Assembly: GCA_020736575.1 (NCBI GenBank)
Contig: JAGPYM010000016.1
Coordinates: forward strand, 496,001-560,000
Direction: 5' to 3'
Length of the DNA: 64,000 nucleotides
Source of the DNA: Thelonectria olida
Taxonomy: Eukaryota; Ascomycota; Sordariomycetes; Hypocreales; Nectriaceae
Numbering within the stretch: the first letter of the stretch is position 1; each line of letters starts with the position of its first letter. The translations under genes were made by a program, and so were the position numbers. Positions 1 to 12,256 of this stretch are shown piece by piece. The notes beneath the pieces were generated by a model. It was not told the origin of the DNA. It made no database searches and saw only the letters and a program-made list of their open reading frames with translations.

Positions 1-261
1 TACTTGCCGAGTCGGACGGAGTTGAGGACGGAGTTCCACGGAGTCGATGCTGTGCGCCTGTCCGGAGTCCGTGTGGAACTCCGGCGAGTCTCAATTGCAA
101 GTCTGCGCTGGCTGTCGAATCCCAGGGTTGCTTTTGCTCTTGCAGATGTTGCTCTGCTTACTATCCAATCGACGTTTGTCTTATCCCTCCACGACTGCTT
201 TATGCGACCCATGACCTCGATTCCAACGTATACGGACCACCTCAACCCAAGCAAGTCATCA

Positions 262-2307
262 TCACAGATCGATATTTACCGGCGCCGCCCAGTCAAACTG
301 CGCAAGAAGCTCCTCGTCCACCAACGCCGAAAACTCCGTCACACTACTCTTGCTCTGCGCTATCCGCTTGATCTGTCCCCTCGCCCGCCGCTCTAATTGC
401 TCGAGTATGTTGAACATCTCGCTATGCTCGTACGACACTTTCAACCCCATCTGGATAAACTTTTTGTGCCAGTCTTCGATGAGTTTGTTATCTTCCGCGA
501 CGGCTTCGTGGTCAGGAAACTCGATCATGTTGACGATGAGGACGATGAGGCTGGAAAAGGTGCCGCATGCGTGAAGCCTGGGATTCGTCAGATGTGCAAC
601 GACAAATAAAGGTAAGGAAGAGACTCGCCAGACTGAATAGTCGGTTTGATGACTTAGGCAAGACAGAGGTAAGCATCGTCTACAATATTGGACACATTCA
701 GACCACCCAGCGGGCAGCGGCGTCAACTCCGATCTCACAACTTCCCCGTCCGTTTCACCGTCTCCGAGCTCGATCACGGCCGGCGACAAGTACCGCGTGA
801 CGCGACTGATCCACGTAATATCGAATGAAAATATGGAATGGATCCGGAACAGAACCTCGACATGTCTAAAGAAGATGTTCATCATGAACTGCGCAGACAT
901 CGGCGGAAGCTGCGTTACGTTCTCCGTGCGCTGGAACTCGTCGGGGATATGCTTCTGCCAGTCGTACAGCATGCGCTCTATGCGGGCGATTTGCGTCTGG
1001 CGCTGCTGCGGAGTGAGCGTCTGCGCGCGCTGGCTGTACATGATGTCGTGGGCTTTGCCCTGGATGAAGGCCAGCTGGACGCGGGCGCGGAGGAAGTTGA
1101 AGCGGGCGTTTGCCTTGGCGGACCAGAGGATGCCGATGCCGTCTTCGGGGTCTTTCTCGGGCATGTCGAGGTCGGTTTCGCTGTCGAGCTGGATGTATGG
1201 GGAGCACGCGCGGAGAGCTATGTCCTTTCGAAACGGTCAGCTGGTGGGGGGTGAGAACGAGGGTGATTTTGAGCGTACCCTGTCGAGGATGTATGCGATC
1301 CAGAAGAGGCGCCGTCTCTGCAAAGCAACTGCAGGCGAACAGCTCAGAAGGGCTTGTTTCGAGTGCAATCGCATCCTCTGCGCGATGCGGATAACGCTTC
1401 CCATGAGGACCATGCTCAGCTGCGGCTCGACGCACCCTTGGTTGACCAAGGCCATGCCTAATAGAACCTGCAGTCCCAAGAGATCCTCCTGCCAGGTCAT
1501 CAAGAGAGCCATGATTGATTGAACATTTTGCAAGCAAGAAGCCACCTTCGGATCTTCCATGGGAAGCCCCTCGATGATGCGATGGTTGATGGCGAGCACG
1601 ACGTTGACGGCAGCCCACGGTACGACGGGACGTTTTGACGGGGACGAGTACAGATTGAGGAGCATGCGCATGAAGCTGGGTTCGTCAAACAGCGGATTGA
1701 AGTGGTTGTAGCTTTTGAAATACTTGTCGACGAGTGGTAAGACCTCTGGGAGCGGAGGGAGCTCGAGGTTCTCAGTTGGTTGAACGGCAGTAGATGTGTT
1801 CGCCGGACATGTTGGTGTTGGCGCCACTTCATCGCTCATACATGCTTGCATTGATACATCGCGGGCGGCATTTGTCTCTCTATGCTGCGATGTTGCCGTC
1901 TCATGGATCCTTGCTGCCATCTGCCCCAGAAGGGCTTCGATGTTTACTAGACGCGCTTCAAGAGCATCGACGCGATCATTGTTCGTCCTGGGGCTTTTGT
2001 TAGTAATACGAGACACTTGGAGGGCGAATAAATACTCGGTGGGTGTAATGGACTTGGCTTCTCTTTCGCCATTGCTCGAGAGGGCTCTCTTCTTTGTCGG
2101 GTGCCTTGTCGAGGCGGTGATCTTGCACGCAGCGCCGTAGAGGGTGCAGTTGGTGCATGTGGGCTTCAGGCTGTCGCATTTGATCTTTCTCGACACGCAA
2201 AGGTCGCAGGCTGGTCATTGAGAGTCGGTGTGAGTTTCGCTATAAGATGGTGTCTGAATCTACCGGTACTCACCTTTGCGCCTGCTTGTGCACGAGGCGC
2301 CGTCCAT
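262..2307 (-). CDS. Zn2Cys6 fungal transcription factor
   Basis: Nuclear DNA-binding regulator with an N-terminal zinc cluster and a C-terminal fungal regulatory (MHR) domain. Exons read as 2307..2274, 2210..1278 and 1224..262. The first intron splits the zinc cluster: exon 1 encodes the Met and a basic stretch, exon 2 supplies CDLCVSRKIKCD then CTNC and the sixth Cys, giving C-x2-C-x6-C spacing. The second intron falls inside the conserved MHR segment ILDR/DIALR and uses an AAG acceptor. The sequence continues in one frame to a TGA at 262. A further short intron near 590-690 is possible, because residues there fit the family poorly, but no canonical donor is visible. The target genes are unknown. 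The next gene, an acidic protein of unknown function, lies upstream on the same strand. Confidence 0.85.
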
Positions 2308-2666
2308 TTGAAGATGATAGGTCGGGGATCAAGTTGCTGATGGAGGGGACACAGTCAGCGTCTTTTAGTGGTGGGTTAGTCATCCACTGTGAATTGCTGG
2401 GGTTGAAGTGTTACGCCATGACGAGAATTCATGCGAGATTTGCCGAGAGCAGGAGACTTGATACATTATCTGGAGCAGGTAGCTATTGTCCGATTGAGTT
2501 AGTGGCTTGAAGAATGCAGTGTGAAGACGATTGAATGCATCCGTTGCCGACTTGATGCCATCACCAGAGACAGAAAGGACGCATATTGGAGCGGCATCTA
2601 TTCATCAGATAACGAGATTCTTCATACAATTTAGTCAGTTATGTTTACAATTTTCGTCAGCATAGT
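2308..2666. other. intergenic, upstream of the regulator
   Basis: This 359-bp gap is the 5' flank of the minus-strand regulator and the 3' flank of the next minus-strand gene. I see no open frame with coding character and no repeat. Confidence 0.5.
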
Positions 2667-3344
2667 TCACAGCTTGCTTGCCGTCTTCATCTCCTCCTCC
2701 TCTTCCTCAGCACGCTTCTTTGCATACTTCTCCGGGCCGCAACAGTACATGAAGACCTTGGGCACTCTGTCGTCCAACTCCATCCAGCTGCCGTACATCA
2801 CTCTCCTCCCCGACTCCTTGTCGGTGCTCTCGCTCATCCAGTCCACATCATGCATCAAAGCACACGCCTTCTTCCCGACTCCTCTCTCAGAATGGATCGT
2901 CGGCAGGCCATCTCCGTACATGTAGTCGACAAAGGCCTCCATCAAATCATCCTTGGTCACGCCGTTTTCGTTTGCGATCACAATGCCGGGCTTCGCGTCT
3001 GGCAGGCAGCACGGGCATCCTCCGACGTGGCCCTCCTCGAAGAAGGTGACGGTGAACTTCTTGACGGGCGGCGACGTGAGAAACGTGGGGATGTTGGGGC
3101 TGGACTTGACAGACACGGCGAGCTGTTGGAAGACGTCGCGCCAGTAACCCTGGAAAGCTTCGACGGAGAAGTCGGCTCCTTGGGGACTCGCTTCGAATGC
3201 GTCTCTTGTCTTGTCTTTGATCAAGTCCACCAAGCTGCCCCATTCCTCAAATGTGTCTTGTTCGTCGTCCTCAGAGCATGATGAATCATAGCCCTCCTCC
3301 TCTGCCTGCTGAGAAGGAATCGGGTCTTGGTTTTGGGGCTTCAT
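2667..3344 (-). CDS. acidic protein of unknown function, 225 aa
   Basis: Single-exon frame of 225 codons that I do not recognise. The N terminus (residues 1-40) is rich in Gln, Glu, Asp and Ser and ends in an acidic run. The middle has a Cys cluster, GGCPCCLP near residue 110, that could bind metal or be redox active. Near the end comes MYCCGPEKYAKKR, then a Glu run (EEEEEE) and a basic tail. There is no signal peptide or membrane segment. Its coding character is supported by uninterrupted length, sensible composition and a clean Met. It sits between a Zn2Cys6 regulator and a secreted HEXXH protein, all on the minus strand, but nothing links their functions. Confidence 0.65.
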   Translation of the reverse strand: MKPQNQDPIPSQQAEEEGYDSSCSEDDEQDTFEEWGSLVDLIKDKTRDAFEASPQGADFSVEAFQGYWRDVFQQLAVSVKSSPNIPTFLTSPPVKKFTVTFFEEGHVGGCPCCLPDAKPGIVIANENGVTKDDLMEAFVDYMYGDGLPTIHSERGVGKKACALMHDVDWMSESTDKESGRRVMYGSWMELDDRVPKVFMYCCGPEKYAKKRAEEEEEEMKTASKL

Positions 3345-3854
3345 CTTGGGCGTCTGGAGGATGTAGGGCAGGTTTGTGTCCTTGCTGCAGAGTCGAGTGA
3401 AGACGAAAAGGGTTGCGCTTTAATAGAAGATCATTGTCTTACACGGGCGTCGGCCTGAGTCACGCCGCCAAATCGAGGCGCAGGCCAACCACCAATGATG
3501 CTGACCCTTTGCATACAGCCCCCCATCTCAACCGAAAGACCTTTCAATGCATTATGTAGCCTCCAGGCAGGAGCAGTCACCACGGCTTGCACGGCAGTCA
3601 GGAGGGCTGAATTGATAGTGCGGGGGAGCAACTAGCGCAAGAGATGAGAATCGATTGCCAGCGTGATCGACACTGAACTGCATTTATGCGTTTTTGTCTG
3701 AGTTGTCGTCTCTTTCATATCATATATCTTCATATGCATACATCATCAATGGAAATCGCTCGTCAGCGCTTACGTACCCAAACTCCGTCAGTGCCTTTGT
3801 ATGGAACTCTCTTCAAGTATCCAGCCATCCATGTTCCTAACAACTCCTCCAACC
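3345..3854. other. intergenic
   Basis: About 510 bp hold the 5' flank of the 225-aa gene and the 3' flank of the HEXXH gene. No repeat or RNA gene was recognised. Confidence 0.45.
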
Positions 3855-6009
3855 TCAGAACCGATCAAAGTCGGCATAATTGTAAGTCAAAATCGCCCAC
3901 GCCTTCTCCTCCGAGTCACGGGTAATGCCTGGATACGACTTGAACTTGAGCCTGTCGTTCGCACACGTTAGTCCTGCACCAAGCACCCAAATCACCATCA
4001 AAGACTTACCAATACTCTTCAATGCTCCGCGGATTCTCTTGCATAAGATTCCAAAAGATAAACCGAGGCTTCCACCTCCAATTCAACATGTACGGCTCAA
4101 AGCCCACCTCGACGCGCCCCAAATCGTTTGACGACGCCGGGAACACATCCAACTTCCGATCAACGAGGTCAAACATGGCTGCCGCGATGCGTCCCTCCTG
4201 CGCATTCAGATATCGATCCGGGCAGTCGTAGTCCTCGACGTTGACGCTCCACGTCGTCAACGGATAGTATTGCCTGTTCGTGTACTGCCCGTACTTGGCC
4301 CACGAGTCTATCAGCGGCGTGTCATCAATCGCCGACTGCCCCAGAGCCGTGGCGTAGCCCTCGCCGAAAGCCAGATCGAGCCCCTTGTTGACCCCGAGTT
4401 TGTCTTGACACAAAGAGTGCGGGCCGCCGCCTCCGAAGGCTTTCTTGGATCGGGCGATGAAGTGTGCAAAGTGGCCGAACTCGTGCGCCATTACGGACGG
4501 GTTGAACGCGTGGACTTCGCCGAGGACAATCCTGGGCCCTTCGGCGTTTTCTTGGAAGAAGGCCTTGTCGGCTTCTCCGGGGAAGACAACGTCGATGCGC
4601 TCCTGCTCGCCTTGTTGCGTAGCGACGTTCTGCGCGAACCACTCGGTGATGGTCGTGTACGCGTCGGCCACCAAGAGGCCCAGGTTGTAGACCGAGTACT
4701 GGTACAAGGCCTCTGCGTTGATTGTCTGGCCCTCAGCGACGGACCATACTTCGGGGTCGATGTCCATGTTGATGACCTTCATTTGGAAATCGTTGTTTAC
4801 CGACACGGTTCCAACGCGGTACCAACCAGTAGCGCAGTAGGTGAAGATCTTGTCAAGCTTGACCGTCTCGCCTGGGTTTGGCAAGAAATCAAAAGTCAGC
4901 TGGCCGTTGCCATCCGTTATTCCTATGTCATGGGCGTCTCTGACCCTGACGCTGCCGCGGTAGTAGCCGCCAGTCGCGAGAATGACCAAGCGACGGATTG
5001 GCGCGGGTGAGTAATTCCTGTCGGTGAAGGAGAATTTTGCGTTGATGAATGTCGTTGGCTTCAACGCTTGTCGGACTTCGCGGTGGTGGCTGGCCTGGCT
5101 TGAAGATGCTGGGCGCGGTCCCTTTGCGGTGACGGTTTGGTAGCGTGTGACGGTTGAGCGTTCGCATTGGCATTGGTCTGCAGGGTTCGCAGTGACGGTG
5201 ATGTATATGGTTTCCGGCGGTCGCGCACATGTGCAGTCGCCCCCAGGACCAGTCGTAGATGCACCGTCGCAGGTGGTCGAGATTGTAGTTGGAGGCTGAG
5301 TCCCGGGGCTTGTCGTCGTTGGAGTTGTGGGAGTCGTTGCAGGATCTTTGTTTCCGTCTTTGCCACTAGGATCTGGGCCATCGTTTGAATTCGGGTCAGG
5401 CAGGATTCCCAGATCCGCGGGGTTTGGTATAGGTATCTGCACTCCTTCGGGAAGACGCGCCTCGACTTCCTGAGTGATGGCGACGTTGACAAGATGGTCG
5501 TACTCTGGAACAGCGCGAGCTATCCATCCAGTTTCGGGATCGCGAGCCAAGACGATTCCATACGCCTCAACAGAGGCTGGTTCCGTGTCTGACACGTAGA
5601 TGTCCTCGAAGCCGATAGAAAGTAGCACATCTTGCTCGGGCTCGTCCATTTCGAAAAACGCCTCAGCGCTGAATTGGGGCTCCTCTGGAACGTCGACCGA
5701 CATCGTAGACACCGACGTCTGGGCCGTGCCATTTGTAGTGCGCGTGATATTCTCGACGACATATGGAGATGTCCAGAGGGTAACAAGAATGACTGACGAG
5801 GTGAGAGGCGCATATCGGTAGAAGTTGATGGGGACTTGGACTTGGAGGCGTCGTGGGCGATCCTCGGGGATTGAATGACTTCTTTCATAGATATCTGAGA
5901 GATGCGCCGAGTGTGAGGCGAGCTCGATGCGCCATCCTTGGTTCGGAGGAGTAGCAAGGGCAGATGAGAATAGTAGGGCCCAAATACAAAGGGCGAAACA
6001 GCGAGCCAT
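3855..6009 (-). CDS. secreted HEXXH metalloprotease-like protein, 698 aa
   Basis: Exons 6009..4010 and 3951..3855, joined by GTAAGT...CAG; the last exon adds about 32 residues and ends at TGA. Residues 1-19 form a signal peptide, so the protein is probably extracellular. Residues 60-200 are beta-rich with N-glycosylation sites. Residues 205-300 are a Pro/Thr-rich linker with a Cys cluster (CDGAST, CTCARP, CQCERS) resembling cell-wall-protein stalks. A segment near 320-400 resembles a carboxypeptidase-regulatory-like fold. The catalytic-type motif is HEFGH at 509-513, and a Glu at about 550 (FGEGYA) is a plausible third zinc ligand, suggesting a gluzincin. Protease activity is inferred, not shown. 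I cannot assign it to a named peptidase family. Confidence 0.8.
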
Positions 6010-6958
6010 GATTGTCGGTCACAGCAGACAAGCCCGCGCGTCTGGTACTGAGACGGATGATCAGCGACAACAAAGGGGACGTTGCGGTTATATACACGAC
6101 GCTAGACATCTTCAAGACGCCTAGGAAGAGACCAAGAACGACGCCAGCTTAGTTATTGCATCCGAAAATGCCCAATGGTCCAGCCGTTCGCGATCTTCTT
6201 GTGGCTCAGAAAGCGCCATTCGGTCGACTTTCCCATGATCTAGCCCATTTAGCTTGTTCACCTGAGTACCTCTAGCACCGAGTTGATAGCGCCACTGTCA
6301 GCCCTACTCGGGCTTCTATTTTCCTTTTTTTGATGGGAGGCTTCAAACGAGGGTGGCAGGTTGGCGAAGGGGAGTCGAGTCGAGTCTAGCTCATGGCCAT
6401 TCTTCCCGCCGATGGGACATATGCACCTTGGCCACTAAAGTATCTATCCCAGGTTCAGAGACCCCTCATCAAGATCTCCGAGGTGATCCCCCCTTGATGC
6501 TAATAATGCTGTAAGCTATTATTTATTCAGCTTAATGGCCGGCTTCCACCCCAAAGTTGGCCCGGTCCAGACCTCCAGCCCCGTTGGGGGCGATGGGAGC
6601 GGCTGAGCTTTAGGTCGGCCCCGGAATGTAAGACTTCCGAGAGAGCGCAGTTCAAATTGCTTGTAGGCTTTCAAAGGGCTGTTGTATTGATGTGTTCGGG
6701 AATGTGCGCACTATGAGGCTTCTGCCATTTTGACTCATTGAGATCAGTGTTGTCCAGCTGAAGGTGACTGGCCATGAGGGAGAAAAGGCGCCCTAATTTG
6801 ACGCCTGAATCGTTCATACTTGGGCTATGTGTCATTCTCCTCTAAACCACTTTCTGGTCAGGCTACTTTAAGCATAAAAGAGGATTGGGCCCTCACTAGT
6901 CTTGACATTCCCAGCTAGTTCAGGCCTCGATCAATTCCGCAGTCAGTCGCTTTCTCTC
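6010..6958. other. intergenic
   Basis: About 950 bp contain the promoter of the minus-strand HEXXH gene and the 3' flank of the MFS gene. No convincing gene, tRNA or repeat is visible. Confidence 0.45.
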
Positions 6959-8673
6959 TTACAACACCTCCTTCTCGCCATCCTGAACCCCCGTCACCAC
7001 TTCAGACGATGTTTCAGCATCCTTCTCCTTCTCTTTCCTTTCATCCCTGACGCTCAAATAAAGAATCACAAAGATGTTCCCCAGCTGAAGGACCGTCGTG
7101 ACGAGAACCCCGATAAAAGCCCCGTGGAACTTGACGTTGCCGCTGGCAGGATACTGCACCACCTGCACACCCGCAGCAATTGCCTGTCCGATGGCATTCA
7201 TACTCGCCGTGACAACTGCACGCTCCTCCGCATCGTCGCGCATGAGCACCGTCGCCCAGCCCATTGTCATGGGGGAGATGGCTGAGAAAACATCCGTGTT
7301 AGCGACAGCACAGCATCGTTGGGCGTAAAGACACAGAACTCACCGCTTTCGAATCCAGTCATGATGTAGCCAGCTATGCGCGTCTTCTCCCCAACATCCC
7401 ACGCCACCAGAATGCCCAGCGCCGCGATGACAGGCAGCGTGACGGCGACGCTCGGAATCCAGAAACGACCCGTCTTGTCCGCAACGACACCGCAGACAAG
7501 CGCCGTGACGACTCCCACGGCCGTCGCAATCGTCGGGAGCGTGTTGATCCTCACCACCGAGTACACGTCGCTGTGCGCCTTGAGATAGAGCGAAAACGGC
7601 GTCCCCTGGGGCGCAAAGTTTTGGTCCATCAGCGTCCAGTGGATGACCAGCACGTACCAGTGCCACCGCGAGAAGACGCGCTTGAAGATGTCGCCGGTGA
7701 GCTTGAGCTGAGGCGGTGCTATGGACTTTGCGATGCGAGACTGCGCTAGGGCGTGTTCTTGCTCGGTGAAGAAGCGAGGCTTGGATCGGGAGGGCGCATC
7801 GAGGAAGAAGAAAAAGCCACTCAACGCGGATCTCGGTTAGTATTTTAGCTTTCATGAGAGAACAGGAGACTCACATGATGGAAATGCCAAATGTGATGCA
7901 TGCGTCAACGACAAAGAGCCACCTGCGAATGAGATAAGTAACTTCTTTAACGAGTCGAATCCGCCATCATCTCTCACCTCCACCCAGACAGTCCATGGAC
8001 GCCGTTCAGGTTCGTATAAGCAGCCGCCTGCAAATAGCCCGCAAACATGGTACCCAGAGGACTGGCAATGAAGAACAAAGTGACGCGCCGTCCGATCTCG
8101 CCGGGTTTGTACCACGACCCGATGACGAAGATGGTTCCCGTAAAGGAGCAGCACTCAAAGACTCCCGTGAAGAAGCGCATGGCATACACAGTGTGCACGT
8201 TCTGCGCCCAAGCGAGCCCAAACGTCGAAAGGCCCCAGCCGAATTCCAGGGCAGGCAGGATGATGTTTGCGGGATAATGCGTCAGATAGTAGCACGCGGG
8301 AATCATGATGGTGCAGTACGACGCCCAAAAGGTTGCGGTGACATAGTTGAGCTGGTTCCCAACGAAGCCGAGCTCCTCCTTCATACCGCTGCTGTCGCGT
8401 CAACGATTGCGCAAAACATATTCATAGCTTGGAGGACACGCACCTCACATATGCGTTTGTCAGAGATTGCTGATCCAAGTACTTGGTGAAGAATGAGAGG
8501 CAGCCGAAAACGAGGATGCTAAGGTCTAGCTTGAGGATCAACCGTTTCTCGTCAACGGGCATGCCTCGAGGATACCACCGAGCGGCCGTCATCAGCCGAA
8601 TCCATAGATTCTCCTTCCGCTCAGAAGAGTCTTCATCTTGAACCGTTACTTGAGCAGCTTTGGTTTCTGCCAT
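6959..8673 (-). CDS. MFS permease, anion:cation symporter (Dal5/Liz1-like), 495 aa
   Basis: Plasma-membrane transporter of the Dal5/Tna1/Liz1/Seo1 group, which takes up vitamins, allantoate or other small organic acids in fungi; the substrate here is unknown. Five exons: 8673..8444, 8388..7978, 7922..7875, 7819..7344 and 7281..6959. All introns are about 55-62 nt with GTGAGT-like or GTGCGT donors, and the sum is exactly 496 codons. Family marks are FTKYLDQQSLTNAYV in the first membrane segment, then GMKEELG, WGLSTFG and MRFFTGVFE in the N-terminal half. A large central loop follows, then the second six-helix half with ADKTGRF. The short third exon (48 nt) encodes part of helix 6. The acidic N terminus and the Lys/Glu-rich tail are cytosolic by family topology. 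Confidence 0.9.
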
Positions 8674-10887
8674 ATTGGCTGTCGCATTCGGCGGAGAGGG
8701 TCAACAGCAGCGACGGGCGGACAACTCATGAGGAACCCAGAGACAGCCGAAATGTTGCATTTTAAAAGCTCAGTGCCTTCTTTACGACCCGTTCACGAAT
8801 GGCGTTATGTGCAACCGTTACATTGATCAGTTCGGCCGAGTTCGAATTGGGCTGTTGGATCGAGGATCTGCATGGATATGGAAGATGTCGCAATAATGCC
8901 CCATTTTGATGCAGAATCGTCGTCCGATATCGTCTCAACGACAGAGTGTAAAATCGATGAAAAGTGGAATTCATGAGCATGCAATAGATGAATGCTGACG
9001 AAGCGACCGAGTTGTTCCTGGTCAGCTAACCTTGTGCTTGGATGAAGCCGTGATTGAAGATTCTTAACTTGTTAATTTCGCCTCGTACGATAGACTACCA
9101 AACAAACATGAAGCTATCATCATCGCGTCAGAACATACGGTAGAGAATAGCCAGGTTTCCAGCTCGACTCAGAACTGCGGCCATAATGGAAAAGCCTCTT
9201 CATCGGATCATTGCCAAGAACGATCTTCGCCTAGAGCCCACGGGCTGGGCTCGCATATCTCAAGCTACCGGATTTAAGCAACACATGACGCAGCACATGA
9301 CGACAAGGCTTTGAATATGTTAAAGAAAAAGGGGTTTAAACAATTTTTTTATTCCTACAAGAGACAGCAGCTCGTTTGAGTTTGTTGAGGAACGTTGAAT
9401 AGGCTAGGGGACGATTAGTCCTTCCCCGGCGGAACATGCCATACTCACATCGGAATGGCAATATTGAGAAACATGGGGAAAGAAACGAGTCACGGGGAAA
9501 TACTATCTCATTAGTGGATCGAGAATGATGGGCGATGCACGATTAGGAAGAATGGCGAAGAATGAGTATATCGGTTGGCAGTAGAGTATGAACGAAGTGC
9601 TCCCGCGCTGCGTGCCCAGCCAATCTGGATGATGCATTATGAACTCGGGCCTATGGAATCAAGAAATTAGGATCGTTATCTATGAGATTTAATCGATAAA
9701 CTATGTGGATAATGATGACAAGGTCGGAAAGACATACAGAGCATCGACCAAGCCTAGTGAGCTCATCGCTCAGAGCAGCGCTGAGCCCAAAAGGATCATA
9801 TATACGGCTCCTTTCACCAAATGAGAAACAGGTGTGTAGTTCCCTAATCACGCAATGAGAGCGAATTGCCGTCTTATCCATTCTCAAACTGAAGGGTTGC
9901 AACGCATACCCGTCTGACATAAGACCAGACAGCATGCACGTTTTTCATTCACCTGAACTATCGATCGAATGCCGATTCACATTGGCCGAAATACAGTCAG
10001 CCATCTCATTGATTCAGCGATCGGGGGCGTGTATATATAAGCCATGTACCGCAACTTGTCCACAGTACATAGGCAGATGGATGTCTCAAGTTGGATATTC
10101 CGCCTCGATCAAAACATTAAGTAAACAATCTTCCAAGGCGCATTGTTTACTTTCGCGAATCCACATCAACAATGTTTCAAACACCCTACCTTTGTAAGCT
10201 GCCAATACCTTGTTCCCATTGTCTGAGTTCTTATTAAGGAGGCGGTGTCCGTCCTCGCGCATTCCATGGCATCGCGGAGTGGCTTGCGGCCAGAATTATC
10301 CGTGGAATGCCCAACAGTCCACCCGCCTCCTTGAATGGACGTGTTGAGACAGGCCGTGGGATTTAGGCGTGTCGAACATGCTTGGGCCTGGCGGGAGACA
10401 GCCAGCCGTGGTTGGCGTCATCGGGCTGCGTATGCATGTCTTAGATCTAGACACGGGATGAAGATGATGGAGCGTTATCTGTGGTTTGTCTAGTGCATCT
10501 CGTGCATAAAGTTCTGGGGATGATTGATAACGGCTTTGTTTTACTTATTGTGCATGTGGAAAAAAAAGTAAGTTTTGAGACGGCCTCAAAGATGTATCAA
10601 AGACGTCCATCAGGGTAACCTCACTGGTTGAACCTGCGAGATACCGCACCAAAACCCAAGCAACAGAGCGCCATGATAAAACGACTATCGAAAACCAGAC
10701 ATACGGATTCACGCCATGTTCAATCACAGAAATGACACACCATGTAGACAAGATATTTTCGTTTCTATACACTATATGCCGAAATTCTAACTCTATCGCG
10801 TCTAAGCGCATCGATGTAGGTCTATATCTATCTCCCTTTGCGGGAGGAGAGTTCTCTATCATGCATGTCGTCCTTTTATTTTACTCT
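8674..10887. other. long gene-free stretch with a hairpin
   Basis: Over 2.2 kb without a supportable gene. Short open frames occur on both strands but none has coding composition. A TATATAAG box lies near 10031-10038 with no obvious gene after it. The one structured element is the imperfect inverted repeat at 10236-10332, listed separately. A short direct repeat of CACATGACG lies near 9283-9305. Confidence 0.45.
10236..10332. repeat. imperfect inverted repeat / long hairpin
   Basis: The left arm begins with AAGGAGGCGG (10236-10245) and the right arm ends with its exact complement CCGCCTCCTT (10323-10332). A second paired block, GCATTCCA (10259-10266) with TGGAATGC (10303-10310), lies inside in register. 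The whole can fold as a stem with bulges and a loop of about 36 nt. It could be a small miniature element or a transcribed structured RNA. Confidence 0.6.
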
Positions 10888-12256
10888 CTATTTTGCCCAG
10901 CGCATAGTGCCAGGGCGGGTAGGGTCGTGCTCGACGTACTTGAGCGTGCCGAAGACAGACCACAGCTGACCGAGGAAGTTGCGGTCATCGCGGACGTAGT
11001 GCTCGCCGATGACGGGCATGACGGCCTCGGTGGCCTCGTCGGCCTTGTAGAAGGGGATACGACTGCGAGGGATTGTTAGCTGGCGCATCATGGGAGCGGG
11101 GAGAGATGAGGTACGTACGGGAACAGGTGGTGGATAACGTGCTTCTCGATGATGCCGTGGAAGATGTGCTTGCCGATGAAGCCAAAGTCCCGATCAACGG
11201 TGGCGAGGGCTCCCTTGACGTAGCTCCATCCCTCGGGGGTGTAGTGAGGGACCTCGGGGTGGTTGTGGTGAAGGTAGGTGATGGCAACTGCATTTCTTAA
11301 TTAGTCGACAGCCCAAAATGCTGAGACAATACGGTTCAGCTCTTACCAAGCCAGTGGTGAACCCAGAGGTAGGGGACACCGTAGAGGAGGAAAGTGGTGG
11401 AAGCGCCGATCTTCTGAGCGACAAAGTACAGAACAGTCGACATGAGGGCGAGGCCGACATCGGAGAGGAAGATGTAGATGGCCTCGCTGTCTCGGAAAAC
11501 AGCGCTGGTGGGCTCAAAGTGGCTGACTCGGGTCCACTTGGAAATGCCCGTCAACTCACGCTGCTTGCTGCCCTTACCAGCCGAGACGTTGAAGAGCAGG
11601 TACGCCTGCCAGCCGAAGAGCTGGTGGAAGACGAGGCGGATGGTCTGAGAGATGGGGGTGTCCTCGAAGAGCTCGGCCCAGTCGATGCCGGCGAGGACGG
11701 CCTGTCGCGAGGGCTTGGGCTGGGTGGCGGGGACGAAGGCCATGTCCTTCTCCATGTGGCCGTGGTACAGGTGGTGGCGGTGGTGGGAGAACTTCCAGGA
11801 GAAGAAGGGGACGAGCAGGAAGCTGTGGAGGGCCCAGCCAGTGATGTTGTTGACCTTGCCGTAGAGCGAGAAGGCACCGTGGCCACACTCGTGGCCGAGA
11901 ATCCAGACGCCGGTGCAGACGAGGCCCTGGAGGAAGCCGTAGAGCATCCAGGCGGCGCCGCGCAGGTATGGGTCGGGGATGGTGGGGATGACGGTCAGAG
12001 CTGCCCAGACGAGGCCGGCGACCATGGTGAAGTCGCGGACGACATAGTAGTACGAGGTGAAGAGGGAAGGCTGGAAGCAGTGGGCTGGGATAGCGTCCTT
12101 GATGGCCTTGATGTCGGGGAAGATGGGCTCAGAGGTAGCCTGGGAGGAGTCAGTTATGGAGGGTCAGGCGCAGAAGGAACTCGTGAAGCTCACCTTGAGG
12201 CCGTTCTCAACCACCACGCCCTTGGTGGTGGTGACAGTGCGCTGTCTGGTCGCCAT
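10888..12256 (-). CDS. fatty-acid desaturase, omega-3 / delta-12 type, 399 aa
   Basis: Endoplasmic-reticulum membrane desaturase acting on oleoyl or linoleoyl lipids. Exons 12256..12194, 12139..11347, 11287..11119 and 11062..10888 total 400 codons. The three histidine boxes are HECGH (104-108), HHRHH (140-144) and HVIHH (335-339), with hydrophobic pairs between them. The N terminus (MATRQRT), the HHRHH form of box 2 and the C-terminal LGQLW/FGTLKYVEHDP region are as I recall them in the Fusarium delta-15 (bifunctional delta-12/omega-3) class, rather than the classical delta-12 enzymes, whose box 2 reads HSKHH. That subclass call is from memory of the family. Exon 1 is only 21 codons, which explains why the start is easily missed. 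Confidence 0.92.
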
